Shown here: one piece after another, positions 14,825-22,943 of the stretch
How the letters are laid out: the number at the start of each line of letters is the position of its first letter
Numbering within the stretch: the stretch's first letter is position 1
IMG/VR virus record: IMGVR_UViG_3300025294_000256
Location: 1 to 44,132 of that record
Length of the DNA stretch: 44,132 nt
Origin: a virus
Strand: one strand, 5' to 3'
Translations under genes and position numbers: made by a program
The notes under the pieces: model-generated
What the model was told of the DNA's origin: nothing
Seen by the model: only the letters and a program-made list of their open reading frames with translations
Databases searched by the model: none

Positions 14825-16568
14825 GGTCGTCCAGGGCGAGATCGTCGCCGGCCGGTTCGTCCGTGCCGCATGCAAGCGCCACCTCGACGACCTGAAGAAT
14901 GGTCACAAGCGCGGGCTCCGCTTCGACGTTGACCAGGCGGGCAGGGCACTCCGGTTCTTCCCCGCGATGTTCACGGTCACGGCCGGCGAAAAGGTGGGGC
15001 AGCCGTTCCATTTGTTGGACTGGATGATGTTCGTCGTCGGCTCGCTCTTCGGGTGGCGCGATGCGTCCGGCACGCGCCGCTTCCGGCATGCGTGGATCGA
15101 GACAGGAAAGGGGCAAGCCAAATCTCCGCTCATGGGCGCGATCGGCCTCTACATGATCGGCTTTTGCGGTGTGAAGCGCGCCGAGGCTTACGCAATCGCC
15201 AACGACTTGGATCAGGCGAAGGTTCTGTTTTCAGACGCTGTCGCGCTGTGCCGCGCCGAGATACCGGGCAAGGATGGGGACACCCTTGAGAGCCGACGAA
15301 CGGTGATTATTCGCGGCGTCGGCGACAATGCCTGGAAGATCGAAGTCCCGGCGATGGAGGCGAAGTTTCTGCCGATGGCCTCCGGCGACACGATTTCAGG
15401 TCCGAAACCGATTGCGGTTTTTGGCGACGAAATCCACGAGATGAAGACGGACAAGGCCATCCAGTTGTGGAAGGCCGCGATCGATAAGATGCCTGGTGAC
15501 CCGTTGATGGTGCTCGGCACCAACACGCCGGCGGTGGATCAGGTAGTAGCAACAGACCTTTCGCAGTTCTACCAGCGGGTGGCGGAGGGCGTGATCAACG
15601 ATGACAGCGCATTCTCGTATATCGCGCGCGTCGACGAGACCGACGACCCATTCAACGACGAAACATGCTGGATAAAGGCTCTGCCAGCACTCGGGATCAC
15701 CTATCCGATCGACAACGTAAGGCGCCGTGTTGAGACGGCGAAGCACATCGCATCCGAAAGGCTGGCGACCGAGCGGCTGTATTTCGGTAAGCCGGTCGGT
15801 TCATCCGGATTCTGGCTGCCGGATGAACAGGCTTGGCGGGCCTGCCTTGGGCCGGTGGATGAGAAGAATTACCGCAAAACTCCGTGCTTTCTTGCACTGG
15901 ATTTGTCGCAGAAGAACGATTTGACCGCGCTTTCGGCCTGCTGGCGGGCAGAAGATGACACGCTCACCACCAAGACTTGGTACTGGACGACAAGGAAAGG
16001 CCTGGCTCGGCGCGAAGCGGAGGATCGCATTCCCTACGCGGCATACGAGGCCGACAAATATCTGACGATCTGCGAAAGCGAGACGATCGATTACACATTC
16101 ATCGCAGGGCAGGTCGCAAAGCTAAAGGCCGACCACATGGTCGACAGTCTGACGGTCGATCCGGCCTACGTCTCGTCCTTCATCACGGCATGCGAGGACA
16201 TTTCGCTTCCGGTCTGGCGGTACATGGGGCCCAAGGAAAAAGCGGGCTCCGGCCTGAAGATCGTCACCCACGCCCAGGGCACCAAGATCGCCTTCGAGGA
16301 TCGGCAGCTCTGCATGCCACACTCGATCAGCCGCATGACGGACAAGATCCTGAAGGGCGAAATCCTGATCGACGACAACAAGCTCACGGACGTCTGCGCT
16401 TCGAACGTGGTTCTGAAGGCCGACGGGATTGGAAATCAGATGTTCGACAAAAGCCGCTCCCGCGGACGCATCGACGGCATGGTGTCGAAAGCCATGGCCG
16501 TGGGCGCGTCGAAGTCCGACAAGAAAACCAAGGGCAGCTACATGTCGCGCGGGGTGCGCGTCGCATGA
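14730..16568 (+). CDS. terL: Terminase large subunit
   Basis: A 612-residue packaging ATPase and nuclease. It has a P-loop-like segment (WIETGKGQAKSPLMGAIG), Walker B with coupling Glu (IAVFGDEIHEM), a motif III-like region (PLMVLGTNTPA) and the nuclease-domain Asp strand (CFLALDLSQKNDLTALS). It corresponds to the P27-partner TerL class. The start is GTG 14730, giving a basic, Pro-rich N-terminus; a later start is possible. The stop overlaps the portal ATG (ATGA). Confidence 0.9.
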   Translation: MKQQSKRARKSPPPAPLPPTSSLDPTTAYASKVVQGEIVAGRFVRAACKRHLDDLKNGHKRGLRFDVDQAGRALRFFPAMFTVTAGEKVGQPFHLLDWMMFVVGSLFGWRDASGTRRFRHAWIETGKGQAKSPLMGAIGLYMIGFCGVKRAEAYAIANDLDQAKVLFSDAVALCRAEIPGKDGDTLESRRTVIIRGVGDNAWKIEVPAMEAKFLPMASGDTISGPKPIAVFGDEIHEMKTDKAIQLWKAAIDKMPGDPLMVLGTNTPAVDQVVATDLSQFYQRVAEGVINDDSAFSYIARVDETDDPFNDETCWIKALPALGITYPIDNVRRRVETAKHIASERLATERLYFGKPVGSSGFWLPDEQAWRACLGPVDEKNYRKTPCFLALDLSQKNDLTALSACWRAEDDTLTTKTWYWTTRKGLARREAEDRIPYAAYEADKYLTICESETIDYTFIAGQVAKLKADHMVDSLTVDPAYVSSFITACEDISLPVWRYMGPKEKAGSGLKIVTHAQGTKIAFEDRQLCMPHSISRMTDKILKGEILIDDNKLTDVCASNVVLKADGIGNQMFDKSRSRGRIDGMVSKAMAVGASKSDKKTKGSYMSRGVRVA

Positions 16569-17746
16569 AGTTGCCGTCTCTCTTCCGCAAAAAAGATTAC
16601 GACCTCAATGGTAACCGGTTCTATCAGGAGTATGTCGTCGAGCGCGAGATCATCGCGACCGAAAGGCACCTGAAGGTGACGGCTTCGCTCGCGGCTGGCC
16701 TACGGATTGCCGAGGGCGTTGCCGCGATGCCGATCATTACCGGCGTGAAGTCCTATGACGACATGGGCCGCATGATCAGGCGTCCGGTTATAGAAGGCGA
16801 ACTGGCGGAGCGCCTTGGGCAACGGCCGAACGACTATATGACGCCGGTCGAGTTCGTCGAATGCCTGACGCTGCATGCCGTATTCGATGGGGTGGGCCGG
16901 GCCTACATTGACCGCGGCTATAGGAAGCGCATCAAGCGGCTGATTCCGATCGTCGATGGACAGGTGCGCGCGGTCAAAGACCCCGAGACGGCCCGGGTAA
17001 CCTACACCGGGACCATTCCCGGCATCGGCTCTGTCAGTGGGATGACACGAGAGGATTTCATCGAGATTTCAAATCCGCGATGGGATGACATCGAGGGCCT
17101 GGATATCACGTCCGAAATTCGGAAGGTTCTCGGCTTGGCGATGACGCTCGAGGATCGCCAGTCCGACGACGGAAAGCAGAAGGCGGTTCGCGGCTATATC
17201 ACGACAGACCAGACCCTCGGTGACGATGCGGCCAAGGCGGTCGAGGCGGCGCTGAAGGATAAGCTTCCTGGCACGCCGATCTTTGACAGCGGCGCGAACT
17301 ACAAGAGCATCGTACCAACGCAGGCCGACATGAAGCTCTTGGAGACGCGCCGCTTCCTCATCGAGGAGGTGGCCCGAGCCTATGGCATTCATCCGATCTT
17401 CCTCGCGCACGACGCAGCTGGACAGTCTCTGACCCGCATCGGCGACGCCATGGACTATCACGTCACGGTTACGCTGCAGCCCTGGGCGCGGCGCTGGGAG
17501 CACGCCATCGCCTTCTCAATGCTGGAGCCGGGTCAGTACGTGAACCTGGACGAGACGCAATATTACCGCGGTGACATGAAGACCATCGGGGAATACGCCG
17601 CCAAGGCGCTCGGCAACAACACGGCCTGGGAAACCCAGAACGACATCCGCGCGAAGATGGGCATGAACCCGATCAAGGGCGCTGATGATCTTCCCAAACG
17701 AAGCGAGGCAGGAAATGGACCTGGAAACCAAGTTCTCCCGGCTTGA
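16565..17746 (+). CDS. Phage portal protein (HK97 family)
   Basis: A 393-residue dodecameric portal through which DNA enters the head. Supporting segments are LKVTASLAAGLRIAEGVAAM near the N-terminus, VFDGVGRAYIDRGYRKRIKR, and the C-terminal clip and crown-like FLIEEVARAYGIHPIFLAHD. ATG 16565 is set by the overlap with TerL. Its end overlaps the prohead protease gene. Confidence 0.9.
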   Translation: MKLPSLFRKKDYDLNGNRFYQEYVVEREIIATERHLKVTASLAAGLRIAEGVAAMPIITGVKSYDDMGRMIRRPVIEGELAERLGQRPNDYMTPVEFVECLTLHAVFDGVGRAYIDRGYRKRIKRLIPIVDGQVRAVKDPETARVTYTGTIPGIGSVSGMTREDFIEISNPRWDDIEGLDITSEIRKVLGLAMTLEDRQSDDGKQKAVRGYITTDQTLGDDAAKAVEAALKDKLPGTPIFDSGANYKSIVPTQADMKLLETRRFLIEEVARAYGIHPIFLAHDAAGQSLTRIGDAMDYHVTVTLQPWARRWEHAIAFSMLEPGQYVNLDETQYYRGDMKTIGEYAAKALGNNTAWETQNDIRAKMGMNPIKGADDLPKRSEAGNGPGNQVLPA

Positions 17747-18371
17747 GGAGCAGTCGGTCAAGGAGGATGGCACGTTCTCCGGCTATGCGTCGAAGTTCCA
17801 TCTTGTCGACCTGGGCGGCGACGTCACCTTGCCTGGTGCGTTCAAAAACAGCCTAGCGGTTCGACGACCCAAGATGCTCTGGGGTCATGATCCTGACCAG
17901 CCCATCGGCGTCTGGTCTGTCGTCGACGAGGATAGCGTCGGCCTGCGGGTCGAGGGCAAGCTTCTTCTCAAGACGGCCAAGGGCCTTGAAGTGCATGAGA
18001 TGATGCTGGCCGGCGTCGTCGATAGCCTCTCGATTGGCTACCTGACGCGCAAGTCGGAAACGCGCGGCGGCAACCGCGAACTGATCGAGGTCGATCTGTT
18101 CGAAATCTCGGTGGTGACCTTCCCCATGCTGGAGGCCGCCACCATCGATGCAGTGAAGAGCATCAACGACGTAATCATGGCGACGAAGACGTCTGGCGAC
18201 TTCGCGCCCCTCAAACGTGCGGTGGAAGGTGCCTTGCGTGACGCAGGCTTCCCGGCATGGCTGGCCAAGGCCCAGGCGGCACTTGCGCCACAAGCTCTGG
18301 GCGATGGACCGCGCGACGCGTCCGCCTCGGAGATCGCGAAGCTGATCAAAGAGAAGTTCAGCTTCAACTAA
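17715..18371 (+). CDS. Prohead maturation protease (HK97/U35 type)
   Basis: A 218-residue serine protease that trims the capsid precursor. It shows the catalytic His58 in LWGHDPDQPIGVW and Ser106 in VDSLSIGYL, followed by the DLFEISVVTFPM strand diagnostic of this family. I chose ATG 17715 (MDLETKFSRL), with GAGG 8-9 nt upstream, over 17685, which extends into the portal gene. Confidence 0.9.
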   Translation: MDLETKFSRLEEQSVKEDGTFSGYASKFHLVDLGGDVTLPGAFKNSLAVRRPKMLWGHDPDQPIGVWSVVDEDSVGLRVEGKLLLKTAKGLEVHEMMLAGVVDSLSIGYLTRKSETRGGNRELIEVDLFEISVVTFPMLEAATIDAVKSINDVIMATKTSGDFAPLKRAVEGALRDAGFPAWLAKAQAALAPQALGDGPRDASASEIAKLIKEKFSFN

Positions 18372-18397
18372 ACCTTCCATCACCACAGGAGTTTACG

Positions 18398-19576
18398 ATG
18401 GATATTGAGATCAAGGCCGCGCTCGAAGCCGCGTCGAAGGATATCGGCGACAAGCTGAAGGAAGTCACCAAGGAACAGAAGGCTCTGTCGGAAAAGCTCG
18501 CCGAGCTTCAGACGAAGCAGGTCTCCGGCGACGATATCACCGATATCAAGGGCCGCGTCGAGGACAGCCGGAAGGAACTGACCGAGCTTGGCGAGACGGT
18601 CACCGACCTGACCAAGAAGCTCAACGCCCGCCGTGACGAAACGAAGTCGATCGGCCGCATCATCGCGGAGACGAAGGACTTCGGTGCCAAGATGCGCAGC
18701 CGTGAAACGGTCGAAATCAAGGACATCACGTCCGCATCGTTCGGCACGGTCACGCTACCGGCCGGTGCCCGTCGCCAGAACCGGGGCCTTATCGAACCTG
18801 TCAACCAGGCGCTGTTCCTGCGCGACGTCATCCCGACGCTCGCAACGACGGCGGCCGTCATCGAATACCTGCAGGAGACCGGTTACACTAACGCCGCCGC
18901 GACGGTCGCCGCAGGCGCGCTCAAGCCACAGTCCGACATCACCTTCGCCGGAAAGACCGCACCGATGGTCAAGATGGCGCACTGGTTCCGCGTGAACGAG
19001 GAAGTCCTCGACGATGTGGACGGCATGGAGGGCTATATCAACCAGCGCGGCATCTACGGCCTCCAGCTCAAGGAGGAAGGCGAGGTCATCAATGGCGACG
19101 GCACCGCGAACCACGTCGATGGCCTGATCGCCAACTCCACCGTCTATGATCCGGCCATCGTTCCCGGCATCACGCCGGCAAACGCCATGGATGACATCCG
19201 CGTTGCAATCGCGCAGGTGTCGGAAGCCGACCTTGTCGCCACCGCCGTCGTCATGAACCATCTCGACGCCGCGGCGCTCGATCTGGCGAAGGACGCCGAC
19301 GGCCGCTACCTGCACCCGGCTTTCGCTGGCAATACTGCTTGGGGTCTGCCCGTCGTCCGCACCAAGGGCGTCGCGCAAGGCAAGTTCCTTGTCGGTGGTT
19401 TCGTCGGCAACACGATCCTCTGGCAGCGCAAGGGCATCGAGATCCGCCGCTCCACCGAGGACCGCGATAACTTCATCGCAAACAAGGTGACGCTGCTCAT
19501 CGAGGAGCGCATCCAGCTCGAAACCCTCCGCCCCGAGGGTATCGTCTATGGCGATCTGACCGAGCAGACCCCGTAA
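18398..19576 (+). CDS. Major capsid protein (HK97 fold)
   Basis: A 392-residue protein. The first 100 or so residues are a charged coiled coil (KDIGDKLKEVTKEQKALSEK), the scaffolding delta-domain that the preceding protease removes. The capsid body follows (FGTVTLPAGARRQNRGLIEP; HWFRVNEEVLDDVDGMEGYI; ILWQRKGIEIRRSTEDRDNF). ACAGGAG lies 7-8 nt before ATG 18398; the long upstream reading belongs to the protease gene's other frame. Confidence 0.93.
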   Translation: MDIEIKAALEAASKDIGDKLKEVTKEQKALSEKLAELQTKQVSGDDITDIKGRVEDSRKELTELGETVTDLTKKLNARRDETKSIGRIIAETKDFGAKMRSRETVEIKDITSASFGTVTLPAGARRQNRGLIEPVNQALFLRDVIPTLATTAAVIEYLQETGYTNAAATVAAGALKPQSDITFAGKTAPMVKMAHWFRVNEEVLDDVDGMEGYINQRGIYGLQLKEEGEVINGDGTANHVDGLIANSTVYDPAIVPGITPANAMDDIRVAIAQVSEADLVATAVVMNHLDAAALDLAKDADGRYLHPAFAGNTAWGLPVVRTKGVAQGKFLVGGFVGNTILWQRKGIEIRRSTEDRDNFIANKVTLLIEERIQLETLRPEGIVYGDLTEQTP

Positions 19577-19594
19577 GCCTCCAGCGAGGGCAAG

Positions 19595-20116
19595 ATGAAG
19601 ATTGAGCAATCCGGCGAACCGGTGGGCGAAGTCCTATCGCTTGCCCTCGCCAAACAGCATTGCCGCGTCCGTCATTCCGATGACGACGCGATACTGCAGC
19701 ACTACGTAGGCGCCGCGGTGGATTGGGTCGAGCGTGCTTGTCAGACGGTGTTTCTGGAAACGGAGTTCACCGCGAAGGGCACGAAATTCTTCCTGAACTT
19801 CAAGGGGTATCCGAATGTCGATATCCAGTCTGTCACCTATCTGGACCCGGTCGGCGTGCCCGGAACGGTGACGGACTATGAGATCCGCGACGGCGCGCTT
19901 TACATCGACAATGTACCGGCAATCTCGGAGGCGACGGTCGTGTTCAAGGCCGGCCTCGGTGCCGGCAACGTTCCGCCAAAATTGGTGCAGGCGTGCTTGA
20001 TGCTGGTCGCCAGCTTCTATCTGCACCGCGCGGATGTCACCGCCGACATGACCGGCAGTATTCCGATGGGCGTCAAGGCCATGGTCGCCATGCACAGGAG
20101 CTTCGCGTTTGCATGA
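19595..20116 (+). CDS. Head-tail connector (gp6-like)
   Basis: A 173-residue protein. The N-terminal signature (LALAKQHCRVRHSDDDAILQ, HYVGAAVDWVERACQTVFLE) is typical of the HK97 gp6/phi3626-type adaptor that attaches to the portal ring. GAGGG lies before ATG 19595. It overlaps the next gene by ATGA. Confidence 0.85.
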   Translation: MKIEQSGEPVGEVLSLALAKQHCRVRHSDDDAILQHYVGAAVDWVERACQTVFLETEFTAKGTKFFLNFKGYPNVDIQSVTYLDPVGVPGTVTDYEIRDGALYIDNVPAISEATVVFKAGLGAGNVPPKLVQACLMLVASFYLHRADVTADMTGSIPMGVKAMVAMHRSFAFA

Positions 20117-20454
20117 TTGACCCGGGAAAGATGGATTACCTCGTCGTGTTCGAAGAGCCGGGCAAGGTAGATAATGGCTATGGCGGAACCGAAGAGGGAT
20201 GGGTCAACCCCGTCACGACCGATGCGTCGTTCCGCTTCCTGCGGGGCGGCGAGACGGTGCAGGCCTCGCGTCTCGCCGGGAAGCAGCCGGTCGTCGTTAC
20301 GGTCTATGACAATTCGCAGATGCGGGCCGTCAAGACGTCCTGGCGCATGCGGGATGCGAGGTCCGGCACGGTCTACAACGTGCGCTCCGGCCCCGTTCCG
20401 ACGGATGACAGGCAGTATCTCGAGTTCACCGTGGAATCCGGAGTTGCGACCTGA
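20113..20454 (+). CDS. Head closure / head-tail adaptor protein
   Basis: A 113-residue beta-rich protein (MDYLVVFEEPGKVDNGYGGT; AGKQPVVVTVYDN; TVYNVRSGPVPTDDRQYLEF) of the SPP1 gp16 / Phage_H_T_join type, which stacks on the connector to seal the head. ATG 20113 is set by the ATGA overlap. Confidence 0.83.
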   Translation: MIDPGKMDYLVVFEEPGKVDNGYGGTEEGWVNPVTTDASFRFLRGGETVQASRLAGKQPVVVTVYDNSQMRAVKTSWRMRDARSGTVYNVRSGPVPTDDRQYLEFTVESGVAT

Positions 20455-20660
20455 TGGCGTGGATCAAGATAACCGAGCGGTGGGACTGGAAGCCGAACAC
20501 CGGCACGACGATCGTCTACCAGTCCGGCAATTACAACGTGCCGCGCGCTGCGGCAAAACTCGCCATCGACGCCGGCAAGGCAGTGAGGCTGCGGAAGGCA
20601 AGCCGAGACGCCGAGCCCGTCGAGCTGCCGGAGATCGATCCAGAAGGTGAGGGCGCCTAG
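20454..20660 (+). CDS. Small morphogenesis-region protein, 68 aa
   Basis: Begins MAWIKITERWDWKPNTGTTI. A short beta-rich N-terminal half and an acidic tail (PVELPEIDPEGEGA). The position, between head closure and the gp10-like gene, recurs in rhizobial and GTA-like phages. The function is unknown. The start overlaps the previous stop (TGATGG). Confidence 0.7.
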   Translation: MAWIKITERWDWKPNTGTTIVYQSGNYNVPRAAAKLAIDAGKAVRLRKASRDAEPVELPEIDPEGEGA

Positions 20661-21116
20661 ATGGCCTTGAAGGCGAAGGTGATGGGGCGGCAAGCCTTGA
20701 TGCGCCGGCTGAACGAACTGGCCCCGAATGCGGAGAAATACGCGGCGGAGGCCAAGCTTGAAGTCGTCAAGGAAGCCGCCAACCTGATCAGCGCCGATGC
20801 CCCCCATGATACCGGCGAGTATATGACGGAGATCAAGGGCGAGCGACAGGCGGACAACCCGCACCTGGCGCCGCTAATCGGGCGAACGTCGAAAGACCCG
20901 GATGCCACGGCCGTCTATGCCCCCTGGATATGGCGCTTCCTCGAATTCGGAACGAAGGCGCACATCAACAAGGGCAAGTTCGCGGGCACCACGCATCCCG
21001 GAACGCCGGCACAACCGCACATCTTCCCGACGTGGAACAGCTTCAAGCCCGCCGCGAAGAAGCGCGTCAGCGCCGCAATCAATCGAGCGGTTCGTGAAGC
21101 CATGAGGAAACGATAA
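20661..21116 (+). CDS. HK97 gp10-like head-tail protein
   Basis: A 151-residue protein. The motif DAPHDTGEYMTEIKGERQ, then YAPWIWRFLEFGTKAHINKG and AQPHIFPTWNSFKPAAKKRV, is the HK97-gp10 family signature. It takes part in neck or tail completion. It directly abuts the preceding stop and overlaps the next start by one base. Confidence 0.87.
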   Translation: MALKAKVMGRQALMRRLNELAPNAEKYAAEAKLEVVKEAANLISADAPHDTGEYMTEIKGERQADNPHLAPLIGRTSKDPDATAVYAPWIWRFLEFGTKAHINKGKFAGTTHPGTPAQPHIFPTWNSFKPAAKKRVSAAINRAVREAMRKR

Positions 21117-21523
21117 TGGCGTCGCCGGATCTGGAGCTTCAGGGAGCCGTCGTTGTTCGACTTCGGGCTTTCGCGCCGTTGACAGCGCTTGTGGGCCAGA
21201 AGGTCTATGACCGGCCGCCGGCTGACGCGGTCGAGCCCTACGTAGATATCGGTGAGGCGTACTGCCTGCGCTCCGATGCCGAATGCGTTGATGGTCAGGA
21301 AGTCCGGCTGACGCTTCATGCGTGGTCGACTGATGCTGGTGGTTTCAAGGAGGTGAAACAGGTCGCGGACGCCGTCGTCGTCGCCCTTCACCAGCATCCG
21401 ATGGTCCTGCCGACGAACCGCCTCATATCCATCGTCCACCGTCTCACCCGCGTGATGCGTGATCGCGATGGACTGACCAGCCACGCAGTTATCCAGTTCG
21501 TGGCCTTTACCGAACGGCTTTAG
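21116..21523 (+). CDS. Tail completion protein (DUF3168-like)
   Basis: A 135-residue protein with the DUF3168 pattern: LELQGAVVVRLRAFAPLTAL, VYDRPPADAVEPYVDIGE, LTLHAWSTDAGGFKEVKQVA. It corresponds to gpU-type tail terminators that cap the tail tube. Confidence 0.83.
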   Translation: MASPDLELQGAVVVRLRAFAPLTALVGQKVYDRPPADAVEPYVDIGEAYCLRSDAECVDGQEVRLTLHAWSTDAGGFKEVKQVADAVVVALHQHPMVLPTNRLISIVHRLTRVMRDRDGLTSHAVIQFVAFTERL

Positions 21524-21587
21524 CGCTCCGCGACGCCGATCACCCATCAACCTCAAAACAGGCGTCCGCGCGACGCAAGGAGTTATC

Positions 21588-22013
21588 ATGGCACAGCAAA
21601 TCGGCCGCCTGCTGCTCATCAAGATCGGCAATGCTGCAACCCCGGAAGTGTTCAGCGCCCTCTGCGGCATCCAGACGCGCAGCTTCAACATGTCTGCCAA
21701 CGAGGTGGATACCACCATCCCGAACTGCGAAAATCCGGAGGAAACGCCTCAGCGCACGGTCGAGCCCGGCATCAAGAACCGGACGTTCACCGGCTCCGGC
21801 AAGTTCTTCAAGAGCGTGAATACAACGGCCTTCATGCAGCATGTCGTGGACGCGACCAAGTTCAACGCGCAGGTTTCGGTTCCAGGTCTTGGCGAATTCG
21901 AAGGCCCTTGGATGGTCAGCGAGTTCGAGGTCAGCGGCGAGCAGGAAGGCAATATGGACTTCAGCGCAACGTTCGTCGCGGCCGGCCCGCTCGAATTCAC
22001 GGCGGAGGCCTAA
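21588..22013 (+). CDS. Major tail tube protein
   Basis: A 141-residue beta-rich protein (IGRLLLIKIGNAATPEVFSA; SFNMSANEVDTTIP; GEFEGPWMVSEFEVSGEQEG) of the TP901-1 / GTA tail-tube type. A Shine-Dalgarno (AAGGAG) precedes the ATG. No sheath gene follows, which supports siphovirus morphology. Confidence 0.87.
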   Translation: MAQQIGRLLLIKIGNAATPEVFSALCGIQTRSFNMSANEVDTTIPNCENPEETPQRTVEPGIKNRTFTGSGKFFKSVNTTAFMQHVVDATKFNAQVSVPGLGEFEGPWMVSEFEVSGEQEGNMDFSATFVAAGPLEFTAEA

Positions 22014-22016
22014 GCG

Positions 22017-22373
22017 ATGGGCGACAACAGGCCTTTCCCGCTTGAAGTGAATGAGGCTCGCGGCGAGGTCGGTTTGCGAGTCGGAAAGGTCCCCGTCGTG
22101 ATCGCCGCAAGCATGAAAGGTCTCTCGGCCGTTTCCACGCGGCTGGGGTGCCTGTCGCTTCAGGATTTATTCCTTCGCCTTTCCGGTACTGAGGTCGCGG
22201 CGACGATGGCGGCAATCTCGCTCCTCAGCATCCGAGGTGACGCCGAAAAGGCGGTCGACGTACTCAAGTTGAAGGATTTCCCGGCTTGCGCGGAAGCGTT
22301 TGCCAAGGCCCTGGCGCATCATTTCGAGGGTGACGAGGGAAACGGAGCAGCCGCGGAGGCGACGACGAGCTAG
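22017..22373 (+). CDS. Tail assembly chaperone, short form (gpG-like)
   Basis: A 118-residue protein similar to the GTA gp10-like chaperone (VNEARGEVGLRVGKVPVVIA; LSLQDLFLRLSGTEVAATMA). It is the position equivalent of lambda gpG. Near its 3' end it carries a slippery heptamer, and a -1 shift there fuses it to the downstream frame. It stops at TAG 22371-22373. Confidence 0.85.
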   Translation: MGDNRPFPLEVNEARGEVGLRVGKVPVVIAASMKGLSAVSTRLGCLSLQDLFLRLSGTEVAATMAAISLLSIRGDAEKAVDVLKLKDFPACAEAFAKALAHHFEGDEGNGAAAEATTS

Positions 22374-22570
22374 CGGCGCCCTTTCCATGGAATGAATGGA
22401 TGCGCGGCGCTTTCGGCTTCCTCAAATGGACGCCGGAGGTCTTCTGGTCATCGACGCTGACGGAGTACTTCCGTGCGATTGAGGGCCATAACCAAGCCAA
22501 CGGCGGGACAAAGAAGATCGCCGCACCCTCTGACGACGACATGCAAGCGCTACTGGCGCGGTATGGATAA
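22334..22570 (+). CDS. Tail assembly chaperone, -1 frame extension (gpT-like)
   Basis: In the -1 frame an open stretch runs from the TGA at 22331-22333 to the TAA at 22568-22570. It encodes the classic second chaperone (ELAAPFPWNEWMRGAFGFLK, WTPEVFWSSTLTEYFRAIEG, then DDDMQALLARYG). There is no good independent start before the conserved PWNEWM motif (first ATG is inside it), so it is most likely made as a G-T fusion of about 184 residues by frameshifting at 22337-22343, as in lambda. Confidence 0.85.
   Translation, partial: RGKRSSRGGDDELAAPFPWNEWMRGAFGFLKWTPEVFWSSTLTEYFRAIEGHNQANGGTKKIAAPSDDDMQALLARYG
22337..22343 (+). promoter_or_regulatory. Programmed -1 frameshift site G GGA AAC
   Basis: GGGAAAC is in the exact X XXY YYZ phase of the short chaperone's frame (codons GGA at 22338, AAC at 22341) and falls inside the 37-nt overlap with the -1 frame. 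Lambda G/T uses the near-identical G GGA AAG. Confidence 0.85.
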
Positions 22571-22571
22571 G

Positions 22572-22883
22572 CTACTGTTTAACGCACGACAGAGCTGATA
22601 CAAAATCGATCAGACCAGCGTTTGCTTCCGCCACCTCGATCATGCAGGCTTCCATTTTCGTTGCCGGTATACCTGGGTTCTGGGTCATATAGAGAGCTGT
22701 CGCAGTGGCGGCGGCCAGTTGCGCGCCTACGCATTCTTCCATTTTTCCTTGCCAGGGAGCTGCTTGGCCGCAGAACGATCTAGCTAACGTCTCCACCTGT
22801 TGGACAGACTGCGCACTTTCCGATGCCAGGACATTCGTAGACGCGAGAACGCTGACGCAAAGCGAATACAGAAATCGCCTCAT
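22572..22883 (-). CDS. Secreted small Cys-rich protein (cargo)
   Basis: A 103-residue precursor. A signal peptide (MRRFLYSLCVSVLASTNVLA) precedes a mature domain of about 83 residues with four Cys (RSFC, MEEC, MEAC, ALSC), probably two disulphides in the periplasm. GGAGG lies 8 nt before ATG 22883. It is transcribed against the late operon, between the tail chaperones and the tape measure, where phages rarely tolerate insertions, which marks it as a moron. The function is unknown; surface or periplasmic modification of the lysogen is possible. Confidence 0.75.
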   Translation of the reverse strand: MRRFLYSLCVSVLASTNVLASESAQSVQQVETLARSFCGQAAPWQGKMEECVGAQLAAATATALYMTQNPGIPATKMEACMIEVAEANAGLIDFVSALSCVKQ

Positions 22884-22943
22884 TAGAGACCTCCCAAGCC
22901 CGAGGCACAACGTGCCGTGGATTAGTTGCTATCAGGAAAACCC

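Noticed and set aside
18755-19609. A 284-codon minus-strand frame across the capsid gene
   Set aside because: Shadow of the major capsid protein, whose plus-strand domains are clear.
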